64,000 bases of DNA, taken from the NCBI RefSeq assembly GCF_900156075.1, contig NZ_FTMM01000013.1:1-64000 (forward strand), written 5' to 3'. Position numbers and translations under genes: made by a program. Positions 47,035-56,472 of this stretch are shown here, in pieces. The notes below the pieces were generated by a model. It worked only from the letters and a program-made list of their open reading frames with translations, did not search any database and was not told the DNA's origin. Position 1 is the stretch's first letter. Every line of letters begins with the position of its first letter. The DNA comes from Chryseobacterium sp. RU37D. GTDB lineage: Bacteria > Bacteroidota > Bacteroidia > Flavobacteriales > Weeksellaceae.

Positions 47035-47886
47035 ATGGAAAGAGTAGCTTTTATCATCAATCCTTTTTCGGCCAAAAAAAATTATCAGTCGTTTCTTAAT
47101 GAGCTGAAAACTAAAGTGCAAAATCCTTTGTATTATATTTCAGAATCGATTTTGGGAACGGACAAATTTATTCAAAAGCATTTTAATGATGTAGATATTT
47201 TTGTAGCAATAGGAGGTGACGGAACTATTTCAACCATTGCTTCAAATCTTATTAATACAGATAAAATCCTGGCTATCTTTCCGGCCGGTTCAGGAAATGG
47301 TTTTTCTAATGAAACTAAATTCAGTAAAAATCTAGATGAGCTACTAGAGAAAATCAGGCTAAAAAACTCAAGAAAAATAGATACTTTTACGGTGAATGAC
47401 AAACTTTCTATTAATGTTTCCGGAACTGGTTTCGATGGGAAAGTGGTAAAAGAATTTGAAAAAACAGATCGTGGATTTAAAAATTATATTAAAGTTTCTC
47501 TGAAAACATTTTTCAATTATAAACCTATTAAGGTTAAGTTTTTTAATGAAAAATATCAGCAGTACAACGGAAAATATTTAATGGTCAATATTGCGAACAC
47601 TCGTCAATTTGGAAATAACGCTTACATTGCGCCACAGGCAAGTAAAAGTGACGGCCTGGTTGATATGGTTTTAGTGAAAAAGTTTCCGCTGACCTATTCT
47701 CCACTTTTCGCATTCCGAATGTTTACAAAAAGACTGAAAGATGATGGCTACGTTACTTATCTTCCTGTTTCTGAAATCGAATTTAAAGTAAATACAAAAA
47801 ACTGGCATCTGGACGGGGAATTCAATAAACTAAAATCTCCAATTCATATCAAAGTGCAGCCTTCGAGCCTGAATATTTTGGTTTAG
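47035..47886 (+). CDS. Diacylglycerol/lipid kinase family protein
   Basis: This 283-residue protein of the YegS/DgkB/LCB5 family phosphorylates a lipid hydroxyl using ATP. It has the nucleotide-binding motif VAIGGDGTISTIAS (about 56-69), FPAGSGNGFSNE, INVSGTGFDGKVV and the C-terminal HLDGEF. Start at ATG 47035 (MERVAFIINP); the in-frame TTG at 47008 would place the start in the preceding terminator. The actual lipid substrate cannot be told. Confidence 0.88.
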   Translation: MERVAFIINPFSAKKNYQSFLNELKTKVQNPLYYISESILGTDKFIQKHFNDVDIFVAIGGDGTISTIASNLINTDKILAIFPAGSGNGFSNETKFSKNLDELLEKIRLKNSRKIDTFTVNDKLSINVSGTGFDGKVVKEFEKTDRGFKNYIKVSLKTFFNYKPIKVKFFNEKYQQYNGKYLMVNIANTRQFGNNAYIAPQASKSDGLVDMVLVKKFPLTYSPLFAFRMFTKRLKDDGYVTYLPVSEIEFKVNTKNWHLDGEFNKLKSPIHIKVQPSSLNILV

Positions 47887-47947
47887 GTAATGAGAATAAA
47901 ATATTTCTGGAGGAGAAAAGGGATTCCATAAGCAAATAAATATACAC

Positions 47948-48029
47948 TTTTGTCATTCCATAAGAATCCAGACTCATTTTGTAGCAATTTGTTTAATGTC
48001 TTTGTCGAGATTTCTACGAAATGACAAAA
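47948..48029. repeat. TTTTGTCATTCC-type intergenic inverted repeat
   Basis: TTTTGTCATT (47948-47957) and AATGACAAAA (48020-48029) are inverted copies with GAATC/GATT elements inside, the dispersed GTCATTCC-type unit frequent in flavobacterial intergenic DNA. There is no gene between 47887 and 48235. Confidence 0.45.
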
Positions 48030-48070
48030 ACTTTATGTAGTAATTGTTATTCAATAAGGGATTACTATAA

Positions 48071-48190
48071 CCCTAGCCCTGATCGCAGCATTTGTCTGAG
48101 CTCATTTTTATATTTTTTGGCGCGGCAGCGAAGCTGCCGCGCCAAAAAATATAAAAATAACGAGTGCGGAGAGCGGGAGATAGCTTCTTT
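48071..48190 (-). repeat. Interspersed bipartite repeat with central hairpin, copy 2
   Basis: Read on the minus strand, the outer blocks AAGAAGCTATCTCCCGC (from 48190) and GCTGCGATCAGGGCTAGGG (ending 48071) match copy 1 at 2586-2681. The centre is a different, perfect 25-bp stem with a 3-nt loop (48105-48157, core GGCGCGGCAGC). The outer ends are conserved while the hairpin differs completely. Confidence 0.72.
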
Positions 48191-48235
48191 AAAAAATTAT
48201 ATATACAATTTGATATAATTAAAAATTTCCCAAAA

Positions 48236-49515
48236 TTAAACTTCCAGTTTTTTCTCAACTTTATTCGGATGATTTAAACAATAATTGAGCTGGTCTTTAT
48301 CCAACTGTCTTTCCCAGTTTGCGACAACAACTGTTGCTACAGAATTTCCGATAACATTTGTAAGGGCACGGCACTCACTCATAAATTTATCGATTCCTAA
48401 AATCAGGGTCATTCCGGCGATGGGAATTTCGGGAACGACTGCCAAAGTCGCAGCCAATGTCACAAAACCGGCTCCTGTAACCCCTGCAGCACCTTTGGAA
48501 CTTAACATCGCTACCAAAAGCAGCATAATTTGCTTTTCAATCGGAAGATGGATGTTCAAAGCCTGAGCGATAAAAAGTGAGGCTAATGTCATGTAAATAT
48601 TGGTTCCATCGAGATTGAAAGAGTATCCAGTAGGAACAACAAGACCGACAATTGCTCTGGAACAACCTGCTTTTTCCATCTTTTCCATAATTCCGGGAAG
48701 TGCAGATTCTGAGGAACTTGTACCTAAAACTAAAAGCAATTCTTCTTTCAGATAATATAATAATTTGAAAATATTGAATCCGTTATACCATGCTACAGCT
48801 CCCAAAACCAAAATCACGAAAAGGGCAGAAGTAATGTAAAAAGTTCCGACTAAAAAGATGAGATTCAGAACAGAATGAAGCCCGTATTTTCCGATAGTGA
48901 AAGCCATGCTCCGAAAGCACCGATGGGTGCCAGTTTCATCAGCATGTGAACAATTTTGAATACCGGAGTGGAAAGATCCTGCAAAAATTCGGTTACTTTC
49001 TGACTTTTTTCTTTTGTTAAAACCAAAGCAACTCCCATTAAAATCGCAACCAAAAGCACTTGCAGAATGTTTTCTCCAACCAGCGGACTGAAGAGAGTTT
49101 CAGGAATAATATTCATGATAAAACCTGTAAGTGTGGTTTCATGAGCTTTCTGCTGGTATTGTGAAACGTCTCCGGAGAGGGTAGAAGGATCGATATTCAA
49201 ACCATGGCCTGGCTGCAGAATATTTCCTACGACTAAACCGATAACTAATGCTAAAGTTGAAAACGTTAAGAAATAGATCATTGCTTTTACGGCAATTCTT
49301 CCAACTTTTTTAAGATCGGTCATGTGTGCGATTCCTAAAGTCAGGGTAATGAAAATCACCGGAGCGATAATCATTTTTACCAGTTTGATGAATCCGTCGC
49401 CGAGAGGTTTCATTTTTTCACCCAGCTCAGGATAAAACATTCCCAACAGAATTCCCACAATGATGGCTATAATTACCTGAAAATAAAGCTGCTTGTAAAG
49501 TTGTTTTGCTTTCAA
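48236..49515 (-). pseudogene. dctA: C4-dicarboxylate transporter DctA, frameshifted
   Basis: The first frame (49515-48865) encodes residues 1 to about 204 ([20 protein letters not shown] onward) and changes to nonsense after PIGAFGA. The second frame (from about 48907) continues exactly with [12 protein letters not shown] and holds [22 protein letters not shown] and [18 protein letters not shown], the DctA/glutamate-symporter substrate motifs. A single missing base near 48905-48911 explains the break. If the base were restored, a normal DctA of about 428 residues would result. It could be a true mutation or a sequencing error. Confidence 0.88.
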
Positions 49516-49584
49516 AAGTTTATTGATTTTAAAAGGCGAAAATTAATGAAATTTACCTTTAAATATGACAAAAGTCAGGAAAAG

Positions 49585-49613
49585 TTTCGGCGCGGCTGAA
49601 AGCCGCGCCGAAA
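49585..49613. terminator. GC-rich hairpin between the TSUP gene and dctA
   Basis: TTTCGGCGCGGCT-GAA-AGCCGCGCCGAAA is a perfect 13-bp stem. It could end the TSUP transcript on the minus strand, though the T run is weak. The core GGCGCGGC is shared with the hairpin at 48105-48157 on the other side of dctA. Confidence 0.6.
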
Positions 49614-49655
49614 ATATTAACTACGTGTAATAATTTGCCTTTTTAGCTTTTATCC

Positions 49656-50696
49656 CTATTGTATTTCTAATTTTTTGATCATTAGATTGTTTTTATAACA
49701 GTAAAATTCATAAGTAGGCTGCTGGCCAAAAGAGAAAACTTTTTCTATATAAATGGTATCGTATTGATTTTTTATCCCATTATATTTTTCCTTAAGAATA
49801 TTGGGCAATTCATCAGATTTAATAGGTCGTTCTACTTCAAAACCGTCATCAAAAGCAAATTCTATAATGAAATCAGTATTTCTCCATGAAATGATAGATT
49901 CTGATTCAGAGGTTTTATGAACTGTAGATAAAGAAATCTTGTCTTGCTGTATTATTTTATCTGAGGTTCCCAGTAATAATAAAATTCCGGACAAAACCAT
50001 TGCCCCGTAACCAATTTTCTTGAATAAAAACTCACTTAAATAGGGAAGAATATATTTTACTGTATAAGACGAGAGGATCGTTGCAATAGCAATTGTAAGT
50101 CCCAACCATAGTGATGTAGAAGAATATAAGCCAAGAGAAATATAAATTATGAGTTTAATTAAATGGAGAAAAACTTCATTTGCCGCTCTTGTTGCTACGA
50201 TTTCTTCCTTTTTAAGCCCGAATCTAAGATAAAATCGATTGAATAATAAACCAATTGCACCTGTAATTCCAGAAATAAAACCTGCAAAAAAACCTATAAC
50301 AGCTAAGAGGAATTTAAAATATGGTTTTTGATTTTCTTTCTGCAATTTTTTAGTTTTAAATAGTTCCGGTAAATTGGCAATAAGAAAAAATGCAACAATT
50401 AATTGAAGATAATTAGGGTTGACATATTTAATAAGATAAGCTCCTAGCAATACGGCCGGAATCGAGAAAGGAACAAACCAAAAGAAAATATGCCATTTAA
50501 TATGCTTTTTAAAAACAGAAATTCTGGATACAGAACTGGTAAAAGTACCTATCGTTAATGAAAAGGGAACGACTGAACTTGGCAAAAGCAAATTTAAAAT
50601 AGGAATTAAAATCAGACTTGCCCCACCACCACAGATTGCACTGATCCAAAAAGCTATTACGGTTCCTAAAAATAGAAGTATGATGTTTAAGGTCAT
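49656..50696 (-). CDS. TSUP (TauE/SafE) permease with C-terminal soluble extension
   Basis: In the 346-residue product about eight TM helices cover residues 1-245, with the TSUP patterns AICGGGASLILIPIL and GFFAGFISGITGAIGLLF. Residues about 255-346 form a soluble tail (FIIEFAFDDGFEV, ELPNILKEKYNGIKN, TYEFYCYKNNLMIKKLEI) that resembles a PepSY-like domain. TSUP proteins export sulfite, sulfonates or organic anions. It is the last gene of the response regulator/kinase/PAP2 operon, 10 nt after PAP2. Confidence 0.82.
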   Translation of the reverse strand: MTLNIILLFLGTVIAFWISAICGGGASLILIPILNLLLPSSVVPFSLTIGTFTSSVSRISVFKKHIKWHIFFWFVPFSIPAVLLGAYLIKYVNPNYLQLIVAFFLIANLPELFKTKKLQKENQKPYFKFLLAVIGFFAGFISGITGAIGLLFNRFYLRFGLKKEEIVATRAANEVFLHLIKLIIYISLGLYSSTSLWLGLTIAIATILSSYTVKYILPYLSEFLFKKIGYGAMVLSGILLLLGTSDKIIQQDKISLSTVHKTSESESIISWRNTDFIIEFAFDDGFEVERPIKSDELPNILKEKYNGIKNQYDTIYIEKVFSFGQQPTYEFYCYKNNLMIKKLEIQ

Positions 50697-50706
50697 GACA
50701 AATGAT

Positions 50707-51489
50707 TTAAAAGTTCTTTACAAGACTAATTCCGGTATTCCCATTTTGGTAGTAAGGCATAATCATGGTTTGGTTTTTCTCTTTTTTACTACCTAAAAAA
50801 TGATTGATTTTAGGATATAGCCAATAAGCTAATTCTGTAGATAAGATACCGAAACCTGCACCTCCGACAACATCCCCGAGCCAATGTTTATTATTCAACA
50901 TTCTATATGCAGCCGTAAAAACTGCAAATGAATAGCCGGAAATTCCTAGTAGAAAATTGGTGTCTTTATATTCTCGGAACATAAACTGAGCAGAAGCAAA
51001 AGCCATGGCAGTATGACCGGAAGGAAAAGATAAATTATTAGAAAAATCAGGTCTTTCTTCTTTTATAATATGTTTAAGAGGAAGGATGAAGGCAGTTGTA
51101 ATCATTAATGAAGTACCATAAATAATAGTTCTTTCTTTAAAATTATGTTTTCCCTTTACTCCAAGAGCATTTAAGCCATATACCAAAACTCCTGGAGCAT
51201 ATTGCGTATAATTGTCCAGTCTTATGTGATCCGGTTTATGCTCACTGATTTCATATTGAGTGGAAAAGTTAAGCTGTTTCAAATCTTTTATAGTCAAACT
51301 CGCAACTCCATAAGAGATTAAAGCTGCAGGTACAATTAGTTTTTTATAACTTAACTGATGGGTTTTATCTTCTGAGTTAAATTTTGAAACTATACTGTCT
51401 TGAGTTTGGTTGATTTCTAAGCTGTCTTGTGCGTAAACTTTCTGAAAGCATACAATAATAATGAGTATGCTTGATACTAAACCTTTCAT
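50707..51489 (-). CDS. PAP2-family membrane phosphatase
   Basis: The 260-residue product has a signal or first TM segment ending VYAQ, then the phosphatase motifs KEERPDFSNN, SFPSGHTAMAF and YRMLNNKHWLGDVVGGAGFG, complete in their catalytic residues. Members act on undecaprenyl-PP, phosphatidylglycerol-P or lipid A. Start ATG 51489 (MKGLVSSIL) is chosen over an upstream in-frame TTG. Its place behind a two-component system suggests regulated envelope modification (e.g. lipid A dephosphorylation), which is inference. Confidence 0.87.
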   Translation of the reverse strand: MKGLVSSILIIIVCFQKVYAQDSLEINQTQDSIVSKFNSEDKTHQLSYKKLIVPAALISYGVASLTIKDLKQLNFSTQYEISEHKPDHIRLDNYTQYAPGVLVYGLNALGVKGKHNFKERTIIYGTSLMITTAFILPLKHIIKEERPDFSNNLSFPSGHTAMAFASAQFMFREYKDTNFLLGISGYSFAVFTAAYRMLNNKHWLGDVVGGAGFGILSTELAYWLYPKINHFLGSKKEKNQTMIMPYYQNGNTGISLVKNF

Positions 51490-51558
51490 ATGATATTTTA
51501 TGTCTTTTAGGTTAATGATGACACAAAATTGCAACCCAATTTAGGAGAAACTTTGAAT

Positions 51559-52845
51559 TTAGAACTTTATAGAGAAAATATGGTGGTGGTTTTCAAATGT
51601 ATAGTTGATTTCCCACTTTTGAAATCTACAGATTTCATTGATGATGGCTAATCCTAAACCACTTCCGTTATTATCAGAAGACAGCCTTGAAAATCTTTTG
51701 AATAAAGAATCTGTATTAAGTTTTTCTGTTCCGGAATTTGAAACTTCAAAAAAAGATTCAGTTAAGAGTACGGAAATTGAACCATTGGGAAGCGTATGAC
51801 GGATTGCATTAATTAATAAATTATTGATGAGAATTTCACAAAGTCCATTATTTCCAAGAACTTCAATTTTCGGATGAATTGATGAATGGGTAGTAAGATT
51901 TTTCTGATTAAAATGCTCTTCAAACACTTCAAGACTTTGACTTACTAAAACATCAAACTCAATTTTCTCTGAATTATTAAACTGACTGTTACCTATTTTG
52001 GCAAGAAGAAGAAGATTTTTGTTAATTCTCGAACTACGTGTTAAAGCTTTATTGATATCCTCTGCAATCAAATACTGTTCCTCCGTTAAGCTTTCATTTT
52101 GAAGCAGTAGATCTATTTTGTGCTTAATGATTGTTAATGGAGTCTGTAGCTCATGCGAAGCGTTTTCGGTAAACTCTTTTTGAGCCTTATATACAGATAC
52201 ACTGTGTTCTATGAGTTCTTGTAATGACTCATGAAGTTCTTCAAATTCGACGGTATCTGTTTTTTCAAACTCAATGTGATAGTGGTTGTTCAGATTAAAT
52301 TTTTTAAGTTTTTCTAATGTATTTCTAAACGGTTTCCAAATACTTACAGAGAGTTTTCGATTGATAAATAATAAACCTGAAGCAATGACAATAAAGAAAA
52401 AAATAGTTGTTACAGCAATCACAGAGATAGTTTCCTGTGACTCTTCAATGTTGGTCTGTACCGTAAACAGAAATGGTCTATTATTAATATAAACAGTTTT
52501 TTTTAAGCATCTGTAATTTTCTATTTCGTGTTTTATGGCAAAATTCTTTTGCTTTTTTATCGTAAAATATGAGTCTTTATGCGAAACATCTTCGGGAATA
52601 CTTTCAATGTTTGTTTCAGGTTGAATACGGTTCCAAAGCCTTATACTTTCATGTAATTCAGCATCGGAAAGCTTTAGTAAGTTAAATTCATAAGCGGTTT
52701 TCTCTGCAACGGTTTTATTATGCTCATCCAATTCACTTTCCCAAACTGTATTTACTACCAGATAATAAATAGGAATACTTATTATCAGTACGATAAGTAC
52801 ATAAATGATAAAAGGCTTTGTCGCTTTGCTTAATAATGGTTTCAA
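51559..52845 (-). CDS. Sensor histidine kinase
   Basis: In the 428-residue product TM helices at about 11-33 and 140-161 flank a periplasmic domain of about 105 residues. A HAMP-like linker follows, then the H-box NASHELQTPLTI (His231), N-box LINNLLINAIRHT and G-box NGSGLGLAIINE. It is the cognate kinase for the response regulator just upstream (63 nt). Ligand unknown. Confidence 0.92.
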   Translation of the reverse strand: MKPLLSKATKPFIIYVLIVLIISIPIYYLVVNTVWESELDEHNKTVAEKTAYEFNLLKLSDAELHESIRLWNRIQPETNIESIPEDVSHKDSYFTIKKQKNFAIKHEIENYRCLKKTVYINNRPFLFTVQTNIEESQETISVIAVTTIFFFIVIASGLLFINRKLSVSIWKPFRNTLEKLKKFNLNNHYHIEFEKTDTVEFEELHESLQELIEHSVSVYKAQKEFTENASHELQTPLTIIKHKIDLLLQNESLTEEQYLIAEDINKALTRSSRINKNLLLLAKIGNSQFNNSEKIEFDVLVSQSLEVFEEHFNQKNLTTHSSIHPKIEVLGNNGLCEILINNLLINAIRHTLPNGSISVLLTESFFEVSNSGTEKLNTDSLFKRFSRLSSDNNGSGLGLAIINEICRFQKWEINYTFENHHHIFSIKF

Positions 52846-52908
52846 AATAAAATGTTGAGATAATATAAGTTATGATTTTTTGAAATAGATTTTTTTGTTA
52901 ATTTTTCA

Positions 52909-53583
52909 TTAGGAAATCCATTTGTATCCGGTTCCATAAACTGTTTTTAAATAATGATTGCATCCTGCATCATAAAGCTTCTTTTTTAAATTTTTAATGT
53001 GCGCATACACAAAATCATGATTGTCGAGCATATCTGCGAAATCACCAGACAAATGTTCTGCTAAAGTACTTTTGGAAATGACTTTGTTTCTATTTCCAAT
53101 GAAGTAAATAAGCAGATCAAACTCCTTTTTGGTAAGCTCAATTACTTGATTGTTAATAGAAACCGTTTTGGCTAAAAGATTTATCTGTAACTCATTTTGA
53201 GTGACTGTATTTGAATTATTAAATTGTTTTCTACGGATAATAGAGTAGATTCTTGCCATTAACTCAGAAAGATGGAATGGCTTAGTAAGATAATCATCGG
53301 CTCCCATTTGCAGTCCCATTATTTTATCATCCAGTGCGTTTTTTGCAGAAACGATAATGACACCATCCTGTTTATTTTCTTTTCTTAAAGCTTCTAAAAT
53401 AGCAAGACCATTTCCATCAGGAAGCATAATATCTAAAATGATACAGGCATAATCAAACGTCTCTATTTTGTTCATAGCCTCATGAAAAGTAAAAGCGAAT
53501 TCACATAAATAGCTTTTTTCAGATAGGTATTCAGCAATACTTTTAGATAGTTCCGACTCGTCTTCTATAATTAAAATTTTCAT
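52909..53583 (-). CDS. OmpR-family response regulator
   Basis: In the 224-residue product the receiver domain has the phospho-acceptor Asp51 (CIILDIMLPDG) and Lys101 (DYLTKPF). The C-terminal winged helix has ELTKKEFDLLIYFIGN and VYAHIKNLKKKL, ending in YGTGYKW. It is the first gene of the operon with kinase, PAP2 and TSUP. It probably controls its own operon. Confidence 0.94.
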   Translation of the reverse strand: MKILIIEDESELSKSIAEYLSEKSYLCEFAFTFHEAMNKIETFDYACIILDIMLPDGNGLAILEALRKENKQDGVIIVSAKNALDDKIMGLQMGADDYLTKPFHLSELMARIYSIIRRKQFNNSNTVTQNELQINLLAKTVSINNQVIELTKKEFDLLIYFIGNRNKVISKSTLAEHLSGDFADMLDNHDFVYAHIKNLKKKLYDAGCNHYLKTVYGTGYKWIS

Positions 53584-53646
53584 ATTGCTAATGTATTAAT
53601 ACAATTTTGAAGAAATTTTGAATACAGTTTTTATTATTTGACCTTG

Positions 53647-55332
53647 TTACTCCACCGCCACAGAATCATCTCCACGGCCATCTGCAACCGCATGAATATT
53701 TCCGTTATCATCTATCAGGATGATTTCCGTTCTTCCGATCTGGTTCCATTTTTCAGCTTTGTAGCCTAATTTTTCTAAATCTTTAATGGTTGTTTCAGGA
53801 AAATTCTTTTCAAAAGCAACTGTTTCAGGAAGCCATTGATGATGGAATTTAGGAGCGTTAACAGAAATATTGGCATTCAATTTAAAATCAACAACATCTA
53901 CAATCGATTGGTAAACAGAAGTTGGAATTGTTGTTCCGCCCGGAGTTCCCACAACCATATACGGTTTTCCGTTTTTCAATACAATTGTTGGAGTCATCGA
54001 AGAAAGCATTCTTTTATTAGGCTGAATAGAATTTGCCTCACCGCCGACAGCTCCAAACATATTCGGAACACCTGGCTTTATGGAGAAATCGTCCATTTCA
54101 TTATTTAAGAAAAATCCGGCTCCGGAAACGACAACTTTGCTTCCGTATAAACCATTCAATGTTGTGGTAACTGCCGCTGCATTTCCATCTTTGTCGATCA
54201 CGGAAATATGAGTCGTTTGAGTAGATTCTTTAGGCTGTTTAATGATTTTACCTACTTCCGAGCTTGGTGTAGCTTTATTAAAACTGAAATTTTTCCATCT
54301 GTTTTTCAGATAATCATCAGAAATTAAATAGGAAGTTTTGTCCTGGATGAAATCCGGATCACCCATATATTCAGCTCTGTCCGCGTAAGCTCTTCTTTCG
54401 GCTTCTACCATAATCTGAACTGCTTTTGTTGAATTCTGTTGATATTTTTCTAAATTTTCATAACCCGCCATTTTCAGCATTTGAGCCAGTAAAATTCCGC
54501 CACTGGAAGGTAGTGGCATAGAAACGACATTATTTCCTTTATAATCGAACTCAATTGGTTTTCTTTCAGCTACTTTATAGTTTTTAAGATCTTCCAAAGT
54601 GATAATTCCGTTTCCTTTTTTCATTTCAGAAACCAAAAGATCGGCAGTTTTTCCGTCATAAAATCCTTTTAAACCTAATTTTTGAATTAATTTTAAAGTT
54701 TCCGCCAGTTCTTTCTGAATTAAAAGATCACCCGCTTTCCACGGAATATTTTTAACGAAAACAGTTGAAGATTGATTGTGCTTTTGGAAATATTCTTTAT
54801 TTGAATTCAGTAAACTCGCTTCCTGCTCGGTAATGGCAAATCCTCTTTCGGCTAAATCAATCGCAGGCTGAATCAATTGATCCATAGGAAGTTTGCAATG
54901 TTTTAAAGTTGCGAAAAATCCTGCCACACTTCCAGGAACTCCCACTGCGAGCCTTCCGTTTTGGGAAAGATCTGTATTGGCTTTTCCGTTTTTGTCCACG
55001 TACATATCGTGTGTGGCTTTTTTTGGAGCGGTTTCACGATAATCAATGGTAAATTTTTCTCCGTTATTTTTTACACCCACTAAAAATCCGCCGCCGCCAA
55101 TGTTTCCAGCCTGAGGATAAACTACCGCCAAAGCATATTGTGTCGCAACAATTGCATCGTAGGCGTTTCCTCCCATTTTCAAAACTTTTGCTCCGGCTTC
55201 ACTGGCTAACGGATGTGCGGAAACAACAACACCTTTATTCTTTACTTTTACTTCCTTTACAATAGTAATGTCAGTGTATTGTGCTGATAATGTGGTAGAA
55301 ATTAGAATTAGTGAAATAATAATCTTTTTCAT
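53647..55332 (-). CDS. ggt: Gamma-glutamyltransferase
   Basis: This exported N-terminal-nucleophile hydrolase cleaves glutathione and gamma-glutamyl compounds. The 561-residue precursor has a signal peptide (KKIIISLILISTTLSAQ) and the autoprocessing/nucleophile Thr in QTTHISVIDKDGNAAA (about 378). The substrate motifs LNNEMDDFS and MTPTIVLKNGKPYMVVGTPGG follow. It stands alone, divergent from the threonine dehydrogenase gene. Confidence 0.95.
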   Translation of the reverse strand: MKKIIISLILISTTLSAQYTDITIVKEVKVKNKGVVVSAHPLASEAGAKVLKMGGNAYDAIVATQYALAVVYPQAGNIGGGGFLVGVKNNGEKFTIDYRETAPKKATHDMYVDKNGKANTDLSQNGRLAVGVPGSVAGFFATLKHCKLPMDQLIQPAIDLAERGFAITEQEASLLNSNKEYFQKHNQSSTVFVKNIPWKAGDLLIQKELAETLKLIQKLGLKGFYDGKTADLLVSEMKKGNGIITLEDLKNYKVAERKPIEFDYKGNNVVSMPLPSSGGILLAQMLKMAGYENLEKYQQNSTKAVQIMVEAERRAYADRAEYMGDPDFIQDKTSYLISDDYLKNRWKNFSFNKATPSSEVGKIIKQPKESTQTTHISVIDKDGNAAAVTTTLNGLYGSKVVVSGAGFFLNNEMDDFSIKPGVPNMFGAVGGEANSIQPNKRMLSSMTPTIVLKNGKPYMVVGTPGGTTIPTSVYQSIVDVVDFKLNANISVNAPKFHHQWLPETVAFEKNFPETTIKDLEKLGYKAEKWNQIGRTEIILIDDNGNIHAVADGRGDDSVAVE

Positions 55333-55422
55333 TTGGAATTTTTGTATCCGAATTTACAATTTTGTTTTAAGATAGTGTACAAAATATTTACTTTTGCTTT
55401 TCATCAACTAATAAAAGTAAAA

Positions 55423-56388
55423 ATGGAATCCCACACAGAAAGAATACTTATTACAGGTGCTTTAGGACAAATCGGCACCGAACTTACGAACAGGCTTGTT
55501 GAAATTCATGGCGCAGATAATGTGGTTGCATCCGGTCTCGACAGGTGGCAAAAGGGAATTACTTCTGCAGGCCACTATGAAAGAATGGACGTTACCAATT
55601 CCCAATTGGTAAGGCAGGTGATCAAAGATTACGAGATTACGACGGTTTATCATTTGGCTTCATTATTGTCGGGTACTTCAGAAAAGCAGCCTATTTTCGC
55701 CTGGAAATTAAATCTTGAACCATTGCTTCATTTTTGTGAATTAGCAAAGGAAGGGCTTATTCAAAAGATTTTCTGGCCAAGTTCAATTGCCGTATTTGGA
55801 AAGGGTATTCCAAAGCATAACGTGGGACAGGACGTGGTTTTAAATCCTACAACGGTTTATGGAATTTCAAAAATGGCAGGAGAGAAGTGGTGCGAATATT
55901 ATTTCGATAAGCATGGAGTAGATGTAAGAAGTATCCGCTATCCTGGTTTGATTTCATGGAAAACTCCTGCAGGTGGAGGAACGACAGATTATGCGGTTGA
56001 GATTTTCTATGAAGCTATTGAAGAAGGAAAATACACAAGTTTCATTTCAGAAAATACAGGAATGCCGATGTTGTACATGGATGATGCCATCAACGCAACG
56101 TTGAAATTGATGGAGGCTCCGAAAGAAAGTCTTACGGTTCGTTCGTCTTATAATTTGGGCGGAATGTCTTTCACTCCAAAAGAATTAGCGGAAGAGATCA
56201 AGAAAGAAATTCCAGGTTTTGAGATCGATTATAAACCTGATTTCAGACAGCAGATCGCAGATTCTTGGCCGGCTTCGATTGATGATTCTGTAGCGAAAAA
56301 AGACTGGGGATTAGCTTATGATTTTGGGATTTCTGAAATGACAAAAGATATGATCAAAAATCTTAAAGTGAAATTAAGGAAAAATTAA
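55423..56388 (+). CDS. L-threonine 3-dehydrogenase, SDR (GalE-like) type
   Basis: In the 321-residue product the NAD-binding ILITGALGQIGTEL is at the N-terminus, with the SDR YGISKMAGEKW (YxxxK) and the SSIAVFG serine. The YPGLISWKTPAGGGTTDYAVE block is typical of the short-chain threonine dehydrogenases known from Flavobacterium relatives. It converts threonine to 2-amino-3-ketobutyrate, feeding Kbl (9905). The ATG at 55423 is preferred over a TTG 90 nt upstream. TACTTTTG (55389-55396) is a possible -7 element. Confidence 0.87.
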   Translation: MESHTERILITGALGQIGTELTNRLVEIHGADNVVASGLDRWQKGITSAGHYERMDVTNSQLVRQVIKDYEITTVYHLASLLSGTSEKQPIFAWKLNLEPLLHFCELAKEGLIQKIFWPSSIAVFGKGIPKHNVGQDVVLNPTTVYGISKMAGEKWCEYYFDKHGVDVRSIRYPGLISWKTPAGGGTTDYAVEIFYEAIEEGKYTSFISENTGMPMLYMDDAINATLKLMEAPKESLTVRSSYNLGGMSFTPKELAEEIKKEIPGFEIDYKPDFRQQIADSWPASIDDSVAKKDWGLAYDFGISEMTKDMIKNLKVKLRKN

Positions 56389-56472
56389 CAATTTAAAGTT
56401 AATGTTTAATTAATTTTGTGTTTAACTTCTGATTATCAATTATTTTAATTATTTATCTAAAATTAAGTTTAA

